A model generated the notes under the pieces. That model searched no databases. It was not told the DNA's origin and worked only from the letters and a program-made list of their open reading frames with translations. Positions 35,312-42,662 of a stretch of 64,000 bases of DNA are shown piece after piece. The position numbers were made by a program, and so were the translations under genes. Origin of the DNA: an uncultured Spartobacteria bacterium (GTDB taxonomy: Bacteria; Verrucomicrobiota; Verrucomicrobiia; Chthoniobacterales; Chthoniobacteraceae); assembly GCA_903882875.1 (NCBI GenBank), contig CAIRYQ010000123.1:1-64000 (forward strand), given 5' to 3'. Each line of letters starts with the position of its first letter. The stretch's first letter is position 1.

Positions 35312-35469
35312 GCCCGCCATTCCCGCGTATAGTACAATCTCCCGCAACCGAAGGCAGCAGCAGCGAGCACTCCATCCGGAAGCAGCACTCGGACGCCAGT
35401 GTCATTTGGATGCGTCAGCCCTGACCTCCGACGAGTCGCGCCGACAAATTTTCGGCACCACATTCCGCG

Positions 35470-36270
35470 CTACTTCACGTGCTTCAGCAGGAAGTCCACG
35501 AAGGGCTTCGGATCCTTCAGCGAATGCGGGTGGTGGTCCACGCCGGGCTTCACGATGACCTCGATGGTGCCGCCTGCCGCGCGATATTTTTCCGCGAATG
35601 GCTTCGTGTTTTCGTCGTAGGGCACCACGACGTCCGCATCGCCGACGACAGCGACGATGGGGATGCCGGCCTTTGCGAGCGCCTCGGCCTTGTCGAGCGG
35701 GTTGCCCTTGAAGTCCTTCGCCGTCTCATCGGTGAGGCCGTAGATTTCGAGCGCCTGCTTCCAGCAGCGTGCGTCGCCCTTGCCCTTGCCCTTGCCGCCG
35801 GGCCACGAGCGGATGTCGAGCACCGGCGCGTCGAGGTAAAGTGCGGCCGTCTTGTCGGGATGTGCGGCGGCGTAATTCACCGCATAGAGCCCGCCGCGGC
35901 TGAAGCCCTCGAGCACGGCGCGCTTCGAGAGGCCGTATTCGCTCACGGCGCGTCCGTGAAACTCATCCATGAGCGCGACGGACTTCGGATCGCCATACAT
36001 GTCGCTCACTTTGAAATACGCGACGTGCCATCCGGCATTCAGCAGCGCGATGTCGCCCTGCGGCTCGTGGCCGAAGAATTCCGTGCGCCAGATCCACGGA
36101 CTGCCCGGCGCGGCCTTCGCGGGTTTCACGACGAGGCCGGGGCGGCCATCGAGGGAGAATTCGTGGCGGACAAAGCCATTCCACTGGGTGGGAAGCTTTG
36201 CATCTGCAGCACGGGCGATGATGGTGAACGCGACGACGGTGAACGCGAGGAGGATGAGGAGGTGACGCAT
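35470..36270 (-). CDS. Exported alpha/beta-hydrolase
   Basis: The product is 266 residues from ATG 36270; a TTG at 36285 adds 5. The signal peptide covers about 1-22. The nucleophile elbow is GFSRGGLYAVNYAA, the acid is probably in VVGDADVVVPYDEN, and the His in VDHHPHSLKDP. The fold is that of a dienelactone-hydrolase or esterase-like family. A short Gly/Lys run (GGKGKGKGD) sits in a loop near residue 160. Similar proteins in PVC bacteria are annotated only as hydrolases. It stands alone on the minus strand. Confidence 0.8.
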   Translation of the reverse strand: MRHLLILLAFTVVAFTIIARAADAKLPTQWNGFVRHEFSLDGRPGLVVKPAKAAPGSPWIWRTEFFGHEPQGDIALLNAGWHVAYFKVSDMYGDPKSVALMDEFHGRAVSEYGLSKRAVLEGFSRGGLYAVNYAAAHPDKTAALYLDAPVLDIRSWPGGKGKGKGDARCWKQALEIYGLTDETAKDFKGNPLDKAEALAKAGIPIVAVVGDADVVVPYDENTKPFAEKYRAAGGTIEVIVKPGVDHHPHSLKDPKPFVDFLLKHVK

Positions 36271-36274
36271 GGGG

Positions 36275-36317
36275 AAGGTTTTCAAACGCAGAGAAGCGGA
36301 GACGCGGAGGCAGGGGA
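36275..36317. repeat. Degenerate purine-rich intergenic repeat, GCAGAGAAGCGGAGACGCGGAGG type
   Basis: Upstream of the hydrolase gene the plus strand reads AAACGCAGAGAAGCGGAGAC then GCGGAGGCAGGGG, a run of near-repeats of the unit GCGGAGA. It belongs to the same style as the stretches at 7239-7340 and 27656-27691. Confidence 0.4.
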
Positions 36318-36386
36318 AGTGCGAAGGCTGGGCTTGGCAAGATCACGCTGCCTTTCCGTTCACTGTTGTGGTATGTGACTCAGGCC

Positions 36387-36980
36387 ATGCGCGCAAATGA
36401 TCGCCTTTATACCCAGATAAAGGGTGGCATCTACCACTCAACGAGTGTGACGGGCTACCGTGGCATTCGTTCCTCAGGTGCTATCCAGCCAAACACAGGA
36501 TTATTTCCATCTTCGCATTTCAAGTCACAATACAGTTGTTGCCGCAAACTCGGTGCAATTTCACTTCTTGATCTCCAGAACCCCACTCGTCCGCTCGTCG
36601 GCAGAAAACGTTGGTCGAATTGGACGACATTCTTGGACAATCATCGGCCGATCACCGTCCTGCTCGACATCGATCCGGCTTACCTTTCTGAACAACTTCA
36701 CGATTTTGACTCGCTGCGAGAGCACGATCCTGACTGCACGATGGTTGCTGAGGCAGAGAAGTGTTATTCGAGACCGATTCCCATAAATGCAGTTCGGCGC
36801 TGCATTTTAGTTTGCGCGAAGTCGTATAGCTTTTTTCAGATTATCTCAGGTCACACGATTTCCGATACGGACTTCGCTCAGACCGAGGCGAACTTCGAGG
36901 CCAAACTTCGGAAGATTGGCTATACGGAGCCGCCCGACGTGAGCAGGTTATTCGACAAGACCTCGCCAAATACGAACTAA
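36387..36980 (+). CDS. Hypothetical protein, possible ADP-ribosyltransferase-like fold, lower G+C
   Basis: The product is 197 residues from ATG 36387; a TTG at 36366 would add 7. I do not recognise a specific family. The start GGIYHSTSVTGYRGIRSSGA resembles the YHxT..GIxxSGxI beginning of DarT- and RNA 2'-phosphotransferase-like ADP-ribosyltransferases. A small TRPLVGRKRWSN region and a later EAEKCYSRPIPINAVRRCIL follow. That Glu could be catalytic, but this is a guess. No signal or membrane segment is seen. G+C is visibly lower than in the neighbours: four 60-base lines counted hold 38, 57, 52 and 43 percent. Recent transfer is likely. No antitoxin gene is adjacent. Confidence 0.6.
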   Translation: MRANDRLYTQIKGGIYHSTSVTGYRGIRSSGAIQPNTGLFPSSHFKSQYSCCRKLGAISLLDLQNPTRPLVGRKRWSNWTTFLDNHRPITVLLDIDPAYLSEQLHDFDSLREHDPDCTMVAEAEKCYSRPIPINAVRRCILVCAKSYSFFQIISGHTISDTDFAQTEANFEAKLRKIGYTEPPDVSRLFDKTSPNTN

Positions 36981-36985
36981 CTTAG

Positions 36986-37014
36986 TTTAACCACGAACCA
37001 CTGAAGTGATCACA
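36986..37014. repeat. Short TTTAACCACGAA repeat remnant
   Basis: Directly after the low-G+C gene, the sequence TTTAACCACGAACCACTGAA followed by GTGATCACA includes the TTTAACCACGAA core also seen, inverted, at the right arm of the 7239-7340 repeat. It contains a small GTGATCAC palindrome. Confidence 0.35.
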
Positions 37015-37099
37015 CCTCGCGCGGATTTTTTAGCGCGGCGATTTTTTCCGTGACGCGTTCGCTGAGGCATGTGTGATGGCACCGGAGCACCGCGGCAGT

Positions 37100-38209
37100 T
37101 CAGCGCGGGGCGGATGCGAGCTTCCAGATTTCCTGTTCCTTGGCCTCGATGAGCGGGAGCCACTGCTCCATCTCCTCGGGGAACCATCGCTTGGTCGGGT
37201 CGAGGTGGTCGCGCGAGGAGGGCTGGTTGGTGCGGTTGCCCGCGAGGAAGGCCCAGTTCTGCGGCCGGGTGTAGTGGAACCAGAGGCGGTTCTTGGCAAA
37301 AATCATATTGTAGAGTTTCATAACCCTTCCCGGCAACAGGTCATCAAGCGCCTTTCCATTTCCAAATTCCAGCTTGCTTCCAAGGCTCTCGACCATGATC
37401 TCGCCGAGGCCGAGGTAAGCGAGAGAGTGTTCGCCCATGCCTTGCAGGTGGATGCCGTCACATGTCGGGTAATCGGGAACGAAGGACGCCTGGCCACCGC
37501 CCGCTGGGCCAAGATAGTCCGCATCGAGAACCATTGCGGTGTGTTTCTCAGCGATTGTGCGGATGGCTTTGCGGTAGGAATCGAGATCGGCATTGCGTGG
37601 CGTGAGATCGGGCAGGTGCTGTAATTCTACCCTCTTCGGTCGAGTCGCGAATTGCATCGGCAGCACCAGCGCGATGCGCCGCTTCCTCCCCCCGCTGAGG
37701 CGATCCTCCGCAAGCTTGACTCCTCCCAGAGACAATTTCACGAACTCATAGCCGTTGATATCGAAGAGGTAATACCCTGAGTTGGTATTGAACATCCCAT
37801 CCAAATCCATCCGCCACTTCGGCTGCCCGCTGAGGCGCTCGATCAATTTCTCATACGCCTCGGTGAACGCGGAGACGCCCTCCTTGCCGGCGAAGCTCTC
37901 CATCTTCCCAAACTGGCAGATGACGACCGTGGCGCCCATCTTATCGAGCTGGGTCTCGAGCGTGGGGTAGTTCAGGTCGCGCCGCTGCTCGAAGACCGTG
38001 TCGCCCTCCCACGCGAGGCTGCGGAAGCGGATGCGGTCCTTCGGCTGCGCCCACGTGACGAGCGTCTCCAGCCAGCCCTCCTCGGCGAGCGCGACCATGT
38101 CCTCCCCGCCCACGAGCGCGACGACGTCGTTCGGCTTCAGCCACGGCTCCGCGGCGCGGGCGGTGAGCGTGAGGAGAAATGCGAGGAGCAGTGCGGCGAG
38201 GGTTCGCAT
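37100..38209 (-). CDS. Exported SGNH/GDSL-type hydrolase
   Basis: The product is 369 residues with a signal peptide (about 1-20). The core resembles SGNH hydrolase-like domains of PVC dehydrogenase-associated proteins: NDVVALVGGEDMVALAEEGW, the segment RFRSLAWEGDTVFEQRRDL, VVICQFGKMESFAG and CDGIHLQGMGEHSLAYLG with the Asp/His pair. The first block carries Gly-Gly-Glu where a Ser nucleophile would be expected (GDS), so activity may be lost or changed. A C-terminal helical segment follows (RPQNWAFLAGNRTNQP). Domain three of the giant protein at 45143-49693 is built the same way. Confidence 0.75.
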   Translation of the reverse strand: MRTLAALLLAFLLTLTARAAEPWLKPNDVVALVGGEDMVALAEEGWLETLVTWAQPKDRIRFRSLAWEGDTVFEQRRDLNYPTLETQLDKMGATVVICQFGKMESFAGKEGVSAFTEAYEKLIERLSGQPKWRMDLDGMFNTNSGYYLFDINGYEFVKLSLGGVKLAEDRLSGGRKRRIALVLPMQFATRPKRVELQHLPDLTPRNADLDSYRKAIRTIAEKHTAMVLDADYLGPAGGGQASFVPDYPTCDGIHLQGMGEHSLAYLGLGEIMVESLGSKLEFGNGKALDDLLPGRVMKLYNMIFAKNRLWFHYTRPQNWAFLAGNRTNQPSSRDHLDPTKRWFPEEMEQWLPLIEAKEQEIWKLASAPR

Positions 38210-38443
38210 GGCGCAGGATGATGCACAGCGGGGCGGCAGACAGGAAGCACTCTGCGTGTGTTTCCTTCGGCTGCCGGTTTTTCAAAATCCGCCGGAGGCC
38301 GCTTTGAAGCGGGATGTTGGCCCCGCCGGTCTTTCGGTTTCGGAATCCGTATCCTGCTCCGCGCGACGCGCCGGACTCAACGCGCCATTCCCCTCATTCC
38401 TTCGTGGTGACAAAGCCGCGCGCATCCGCCATCGTCCGCGGCA

Positions 38444-39241
38444 ATGCTGAAGCTTCTTTTCCTTGGTGACATCGTCGGCGAGCCGGGCCGCAGGGCCGTG
38501 ATCGAGACAGTGCCCCGCTGGCGCGACGAGCGCGGGATCGATTTTGTCGTCGTGAACGGCGAGAACTCGGCGAACGGTCGCGGCATCACGCCGAAGATTT
38601 GCACCGACCTGCTGCGCGCAAAAATCGCGGTCATCACGAGCGGTGATCACATTTGGGATCAGAAGGAAATCGTCCCGCACCTCGACATGGAGCCGCGCCT
38701 GCTGCGCCCGCTGAACTACCCGCCCGCCACGCCGGGCCGCGGCAGCATCGTGCTCGACACGCCAAAGGGGAAGGTCGCTGTCGTGAACGTGCAGGGCCGC
38801 ACCTTCATGCAGCCGCCGCTGGAGAATCCGTTCCTCGTCATGCAGGCCGAAGTCGAGCGGCTGCGGCAGGAGACGCACATCATTTTCGTGGACATGCACG
38901 CGGAGACCACGAGCGAAAAAATCGCGATGGGCCGCTTCCTCGATGGCCGCGTGAGCGCGGTCGTCGGCACGCACACGCACACGCAGACGGCGGACGATCA
39001 GATTTTCTCCGGCGGCACGGCGTTCCTCTGCGACGCGGGAATGTGCGGCCCGGTCGTGAGCTGCCTCGGCCGTGAAGTGGAGCCGATCATCCAGCGATTC
39101 CTCACCGGGCGGCCCATCCAATACCCCGTCGCAAGCGGCCCGGTGAAACTGCACGGCGCGCTGATCGAGATTGATGAGTCGAACGGCCGCGCGATGAAGA
39201 TCGAACGCGTCGCGGAGATGTTTCATCCGCAGCACGGGTGA
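38444..39241 (+). CDS. ymdB: YmdB-family metallophosphoesterase (cyclic nucleotide phosphodiesterase)
   Basis: The product is 265 residues. All family metal ligands are present: D9 (LFLGDI), E40 and N41 (VNGENSANG), H69 (TSGDHIWD), H152 (VDMHAETTSEK), H177 and H179 (GTHTHTQTAD). YmdB-type enzymes carry a di-iron centre and hydrolyse 2',3'-cyclic or related phosphodiesters. In Bacillus the homologue affects biofilm and motility choices. No signal peptide is seen. The following ABC exporter ATPase gene starts 10 bases later, so the three genes may form an operon. Confidence 0.92.
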   Translation: MLKLLFLGDIVGEPGRRAVIETVPRWRDERGIDFVVVNGENSANGRGITPKICTDLLRAKIAVITSGDHIWDQKEIVPHLDMEPRLLRPLNYPPATPGRGSIVLDTPKGKVAVVNVQGRTFMQPPLENPFLVMQAEVERLRQETHIIFVDMHAETTSEKIAMGRFLDGRVSAVVGTHTHTQTADDQIFSGGTAFLCDAGMCGPVVSCLGREVEPIIQRFLTGRPIQYPVASGPVKLHGALIEIDESNGRAMKIERVAEMFHPQHG

Positions 39242-39251
39242 GGGCGCGCAC

Positions 39252-39986
39252 ATGATCGCAGTCGAAGGCCTCACCAAACTTTACGGCGACATCACCGCGG
39301 TGAGTGATCTCACTTTCACCGTGGAGCCGGGAAAAGTGATGGGACTCGTGGGGCCGAACGGCGCGGGCAAGACCACCGCGCTGCGCTGCATGTCGGGCAT
39401 CATCCCCACGACCCACGGGCGCATCGAAATCGAGGGCTCCGACCTGCGCGACGATCCGCTCGCTGCAAAAAAGCTCCTCTCGTTTTTCCCCGACGAGCCG
39501 CGGCTCTTCGACTACCTCACCGTCCGCCAGCACCTCGAATTCACCGCGCGGCTCTACCAGGTGCGCGACGCCGTGGCGCGCAGCCGCGAACTGCTCGACG
39601 CCCTCGAAATGAGCGACAAGGCCGACGCGCTCCCCGCCGAACTTTCGCGCGGCATGAAGCAGAAGGTCGCGCTCGCATGTGGATTCCTGCACCAGCCGCG
39701 CGCGATGTTTTTCGACGAGCCGCTCACGGGCCTCGACCCGCTCGCCATCCGCCGCACGAAGGATCTCATCGCGCAAAAGGCGCGCGACGGCGCGGCCATC
39801 ATCATCAGCTCGCACCTGCTGCATCTGCTCGAGGAGGTGTGCAGCCACGTCCTCATTTTGAAGCGCGGGAAAAAGATCGCGCACGGCACGCTCGATGAAA
39901 TCCGCGCGGAGCACCGCGAAGGCGGCAGGGAATCCACGCTGGAGGAAATTTTCATCCGCCTCGTTGGCGAGGACGCGGGAAAATGA
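39252..39986 (+). CDS. ABC exporter ATP-binding protein
   Basis: The product is 244 residues. Walker A is GPNGAGKTT (about 35-43), the Q-loop region includes LSFFPDEPRLFDYL, the signature is LSRGMKQKVALAC, Walker B is MFFDEPLTGLD, and a switch His follows in ISSHLLHLLEEV. It fits ABC-2-type exporter ATPases such as those of the CcmA/NatA group. Its stop overlaps the ATG of the permease gene (39983-39986). The transported compound is unknown. Confidence 0.93.
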   Translation: MIAVEGLTKLYGDITAVSDLTFTVEPGKVMGLVGPNGAGKTTALRCMSGIIPTTHGRIEIEGSDLRDDPLAAKKLLSFFPDEPRLFDYLTVRQHLEFTARLYQVRDAVARSRELLDALEMSDKADALPAELSRGMKQKVALACGFLHQPRAMFFDEPLTGLDPLAIRRTKDLIAQKARDGAAIIISSHLLHLLEEVCSHVLILKRGKKIAHGTLDEIRAEHREGGRESTLEEIFIRLVGEDAGK

Positions 39987-41746
39987 GCGCGCCGGTGAAC
40001 GCGCTCGGCTACCTCGTCACGCGTTCGCTCGTGAACGGCCTGCTGTCGCGCCTGCGCCGTCTGCGGCAGCCAAAATACCTCCTCGGCGCGATCCTCGGCG
40101 CGGCTTATTTCTATTTTTACTTCGGCAGGCTCCTCGGCGGATCGCGCATGCCGTGGGGCACGGGCGGCGGCCCGGCGGCCCCCCACCGGCCCGAAATCGG
40201 CGCGGCGATTCTCTTCGTCGCGACCATCGTGCTGTCGTGGATTCTGCCCGCATCGCGGGCGGCGATCGGATTTACGGAGGCGGAGATTGCGTTCCTTTTT
40301 CCCGCGCCGATCTCGCGCCGGACGCTCGTGATCATGCGGCTCGTGAAGTCGCAGGCTGCACTGCTGCTTTTCTCGGCGTTCATGACGCTGATCAGCGGGC
40401 GCTTTCACCTCGGCAGCGAGGCATGGCTGCGCGTCGGCGGATGGTGGGTGATCATGAACACGCTGAACATGCACCGCCTCGGCGCGTCGTTTGCACTCCA
40501 GCGCCTGCGCGAGCGCGGTATGGCGGATGGCAAGCGGCGCGTGTTCGTCGTGCTGGCGATCGTCGCGTTTGCGGTGCTCGTGGAATTCATGCGCCGACGC
40601 CTGCCGACGCCGCCCGATCTCACCGCGGCGCTGAGCGGACGCGGCAACGTGATGGACTACCTCGTGCAGGTGCTGCACACAGGCCCGTTGCGGCAGGTGC
40701 TCGCTCCGTTCAAGCTCATCGTGGCCCCGAACTTCGCGCACGACGCGGCGACATTCCTGCGCGCGCTGCTGCCTGCGCTCGGAATCATGGCGCTGCATTT
40801 CATCTGGGTCGTGCGCGCAGATGTTTCGTTCGAGGACGCATCCATTGAGGCCGCGAAAAAGCGCGCCGCATTCCTCGCCGCGCGCGGACGCGGCGAACTG
40901 CGCGCACGGGGCAAGAGCGACAAGGCGCGCACGCCGCTCTGGCGACTGCGTCCGACGGGTTTCGCGCCGCTCGCATTTGTCTGGAAGAGCCTGCTGAAAT
41001 CCGGCGGACGCCGCACGCTCGGTCGCTGGGCCGCATTTTTCGCCGTGCTCGCATCGGGCGCGTTTGCGCTGGGCCGCGTGGATCGTCTCACGCACCCGCT
41101 CATCGTCACGGCATTCGTCATCGGCGGGGGTTGCTACATCGCGCTGCTCGTCAGCTTCGTGATGATCGGCCAGCACTCGGCGGCGCAGCTCCGCCAGGGC
41201 ATCGCCGCGATGGATCTGCTGAAGACATATCCGATCCCCGGCTGGCAGATCGCACTCGGCGAACTCGCAGGCCCTGTGTTGCTTGGCTCACTCATGCAAT
41301 GGTGCTCGCTCTGCATCGGCCTCATGCTGCTCTCGATTGCGCCCCCGCTGCATTCGCATCTCGGCATCATTGCCGCAATCGGCGGCGGCATCGCGCTGCT
41401 TCTGCCGACCTTCAATCTCTCGACCGCCATCCTCCCTTGTGCGGGCGCGCTGCTTTTTCCCGGATGGTTCCGCCCGCAGGAAAACGCCGGCCCCGGACTC
41501 GAGAACACCGGCATGAAGCTCATCCTCGGCACCGCACAGCTCCTCGCCGTCGTCGTCGCGATGATCCCCGTCGCATTTTTCGGCGCGGTCGCGTGGTTTG
41601 CCTTTGGCAAAATCACCGCGCTCACAGAATGGCGCGCGCTTGTGGCGGGCGGCACGGCGATGCTCATCCTCGCGATGGAGGCCGGCCTCGGCATCGCGTG
41701 GCTCGGCTCGCTCTACGACAATTTCGACGTGAGCAGCGAGCCGTGA
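39983..41746 (+). CDS. ABC-2-type exporter permease with large extra domain
   Basis: The product is 587 residues. Membrane segments are scattered through the chain, for example 30-48, 72-90, 110-135 and several between 350 and 580. The middle (about 285-325) is a charged cytoplasmic stretch rich in Lys and Arg (AKKRAAFLAARGRGELRARG). The end has four or five closely spaced helices. This matches the large putative ABC exporter permeases of PVC bacteria that pair with a single ATPase. Substrate unknown. It converges with the rhodanese gene, 20 bases apart. Confidence 0.82.
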   Translation: MSAPVNALGYLVTRSLVNGLLSRLRRLRQPKYLLGAILGAAYFYFYFGRLLGGSRMPWGTGGGPAAPHRPEIGAAILFVATIVLSWILPASRAAIGFTEAEIAFLFPAPISRRTLVIMRLVKSQAALLLFSAFMTLISGRFHLGSEAWLRVGGWWVIMNTLNMHRLGASFALQRLRERGMADGKRRVFVVLAIVAFAVLVEFMRRRLPTPPDLTAALSGRGNVMDYLVQVLHTGPLRQVLAPFKLIVAPNFAHDAATFLRALLPALGIMALHFIWVVRADVSFEDASIEAAKKRAAFLAARGRGELRARGKSDKARTPLWRLRPTGFAPLAFVWKSLLKSGGRRTLGRWAAFFAVLASGAFALGRVDRLTHPLIVTAFVIGGGCYIALLVSFVMIGQHSAAQLRQGIAAMDLLKTYPIPGWQIALGELAGPVLLGSLMQWCSLCIGLMLLSIAPPLHSHLGIIAAIGGGIALLLPTFNLSTAILPCAGALLFPGWFRPQENAGPGLENTGMKLILGTAQLLAVVVAMIPVAFFGAVAWFAFGKITALTEWRALVAGGTAMLILAMEAGLGIAWLGSLYDNFDVSSEP

Positions 41747-41766
41747 CGCGGCCACTCCTGCCCGCA

Positions 41767-42312
41767 TCACCTTCGCGCTGCAACCTCGTCGCCTTCCATG
41801 ACGAGCTTTGTCGTCCGCACATCGAGCAGCGGGCCGAGTTCATACACATTCGTGTAGCCGTAGGTCGCGAGCGCGACGAACGTGGAAATGTTCAACGACG
41901 CAGGCGGCGACTTTGCGGCGAGCGAGACCGGCGCACCGCGGAAATTGTTGTTGCAGTAAATCAGCACGCGCGTCGTCTTTTCCGGCAGCGACTTTGCGAG
42001 CGACTCCTCGGTGAAATCGGTGAATGGCAAACTCACCGCGCCCTTGATGTGGCGCAGGCGAAACTTGTCCGCGCTGCGTGCATCGAGCACGACCGTGCCC
42101 GGTTCCGCGGCCATCGCCGCGAACTGCTCCTCGCTGAGCCGGCGCTTCGCACGCACGGGCTGCACCTCGCGCGCGATCTGGAGATACTTCGGGAAATCAA
42201 TCAGCTCGTTCGGGATTCGCGGTGCCGCCGCACCCTGGCGCTGCTCGATCCTGTCGGCTGCGTGGAGCGGTGCGAACGACACGATGGCGAGGATGAATGC
42301 GGGCAGTTTCAT
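41767..42312 (-). CDS. Exported rhodanese-domain protein
   Basis: The product is 181 residues with a signal peptide (about 1-18). The rhodanese domain (about 58-181) has VLDARSADKFRLRHIKGAVS and an active-site loop with Cys in IYCNNNFRGAP, which is longer and more polar than a canonical CRxGx[RT] loop. A sulfur-transfer role in the periplasm is possible; a binding role is equally likely. Its ATG overlaps the stop of the small exported protein gene (42309-42312), which in turn overlaps the VIT/VWA gene. Confidence 0.85.
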   Translation of the reverse strand: MKLPAFILAIVSFAPLHAADRIEQRQGAAAPRIPNELIDFPKYLQIAREVQPVRAKRRLSEEQFAAMAAEPGTVVLDARSADKFRLRHIKGAVSLPFTDFTEESLAKSLPEKTTRVLIYCNNNFRGAPVSLAAKSPPASLNISTFVALATYGYTNVYELGPLLDVRTTKLVMEGDEVAARR

Positions 42313-42662
42313 TGGCGTGTGACTTTGCGGGTTTTGAGATCGAGCGCGTATTTTTCCCCGCGCTCATTTGTGATCAGCAGCGTGTCGTCCTTCGCGACGA
42401 GCGCCGTGATGAAGACATCCTGCACGTCGCGCTCGAGTTCCGGGTTCACGCGCACTTCGTAGATGCGCACGCGCCACAGCTCCTTGCCCGAGCTGATGCC
42501 CTTCACGACGACGAACCCCATCGCATCGTGCGGCGCGGAGTATTCGACTCCTTTGATCACGATGGGCGCGACGTCGGCCGGTGCCGACCGCTTTGCGAAG
42601 ACCGGCGCAATCCCGCCGAGAAGAACAGCGCAGAAAGCCAGCAATGCGGATGTTCTATTCAT
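42309..42662 (-). CDS. Small exported protein of unknown function
   Basis: The product is 117 residues from ATG 42662. A signal peptide covers about 1-23 (ALLAFCAVLLGGIAPVFA). The remainder is a beta-rich domain with VAPIVIKGVEYSAPHDAMGF and a repeated short pattern ending in NERGEKYALDLKTRKVT. I do not recognise the family. It overlaps the VIT/VWA gene upstream by 8 bases and the rhodanese gene downstream by 4, so the three products are likely made together and may act on the same periplasmic target. Confidence 0.7.
   Translation of the reverse strand: MNRTSALLAFCAVLLGGIAPVFAKRSAPADVAPIVIKGVEYSAPHDAMGFVVVKGISSGKELWRVRIYEVRVNPELERDVQDVFITALVAKDDTLLITNERGEKYALDLKTRKVTRQ

Noticed and set aside
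39554-41176. Minus-strand frame (540 codons) opposite the ABC exporter genes
   Set aside because: Shadow of two genes that carry good ABC motifs.
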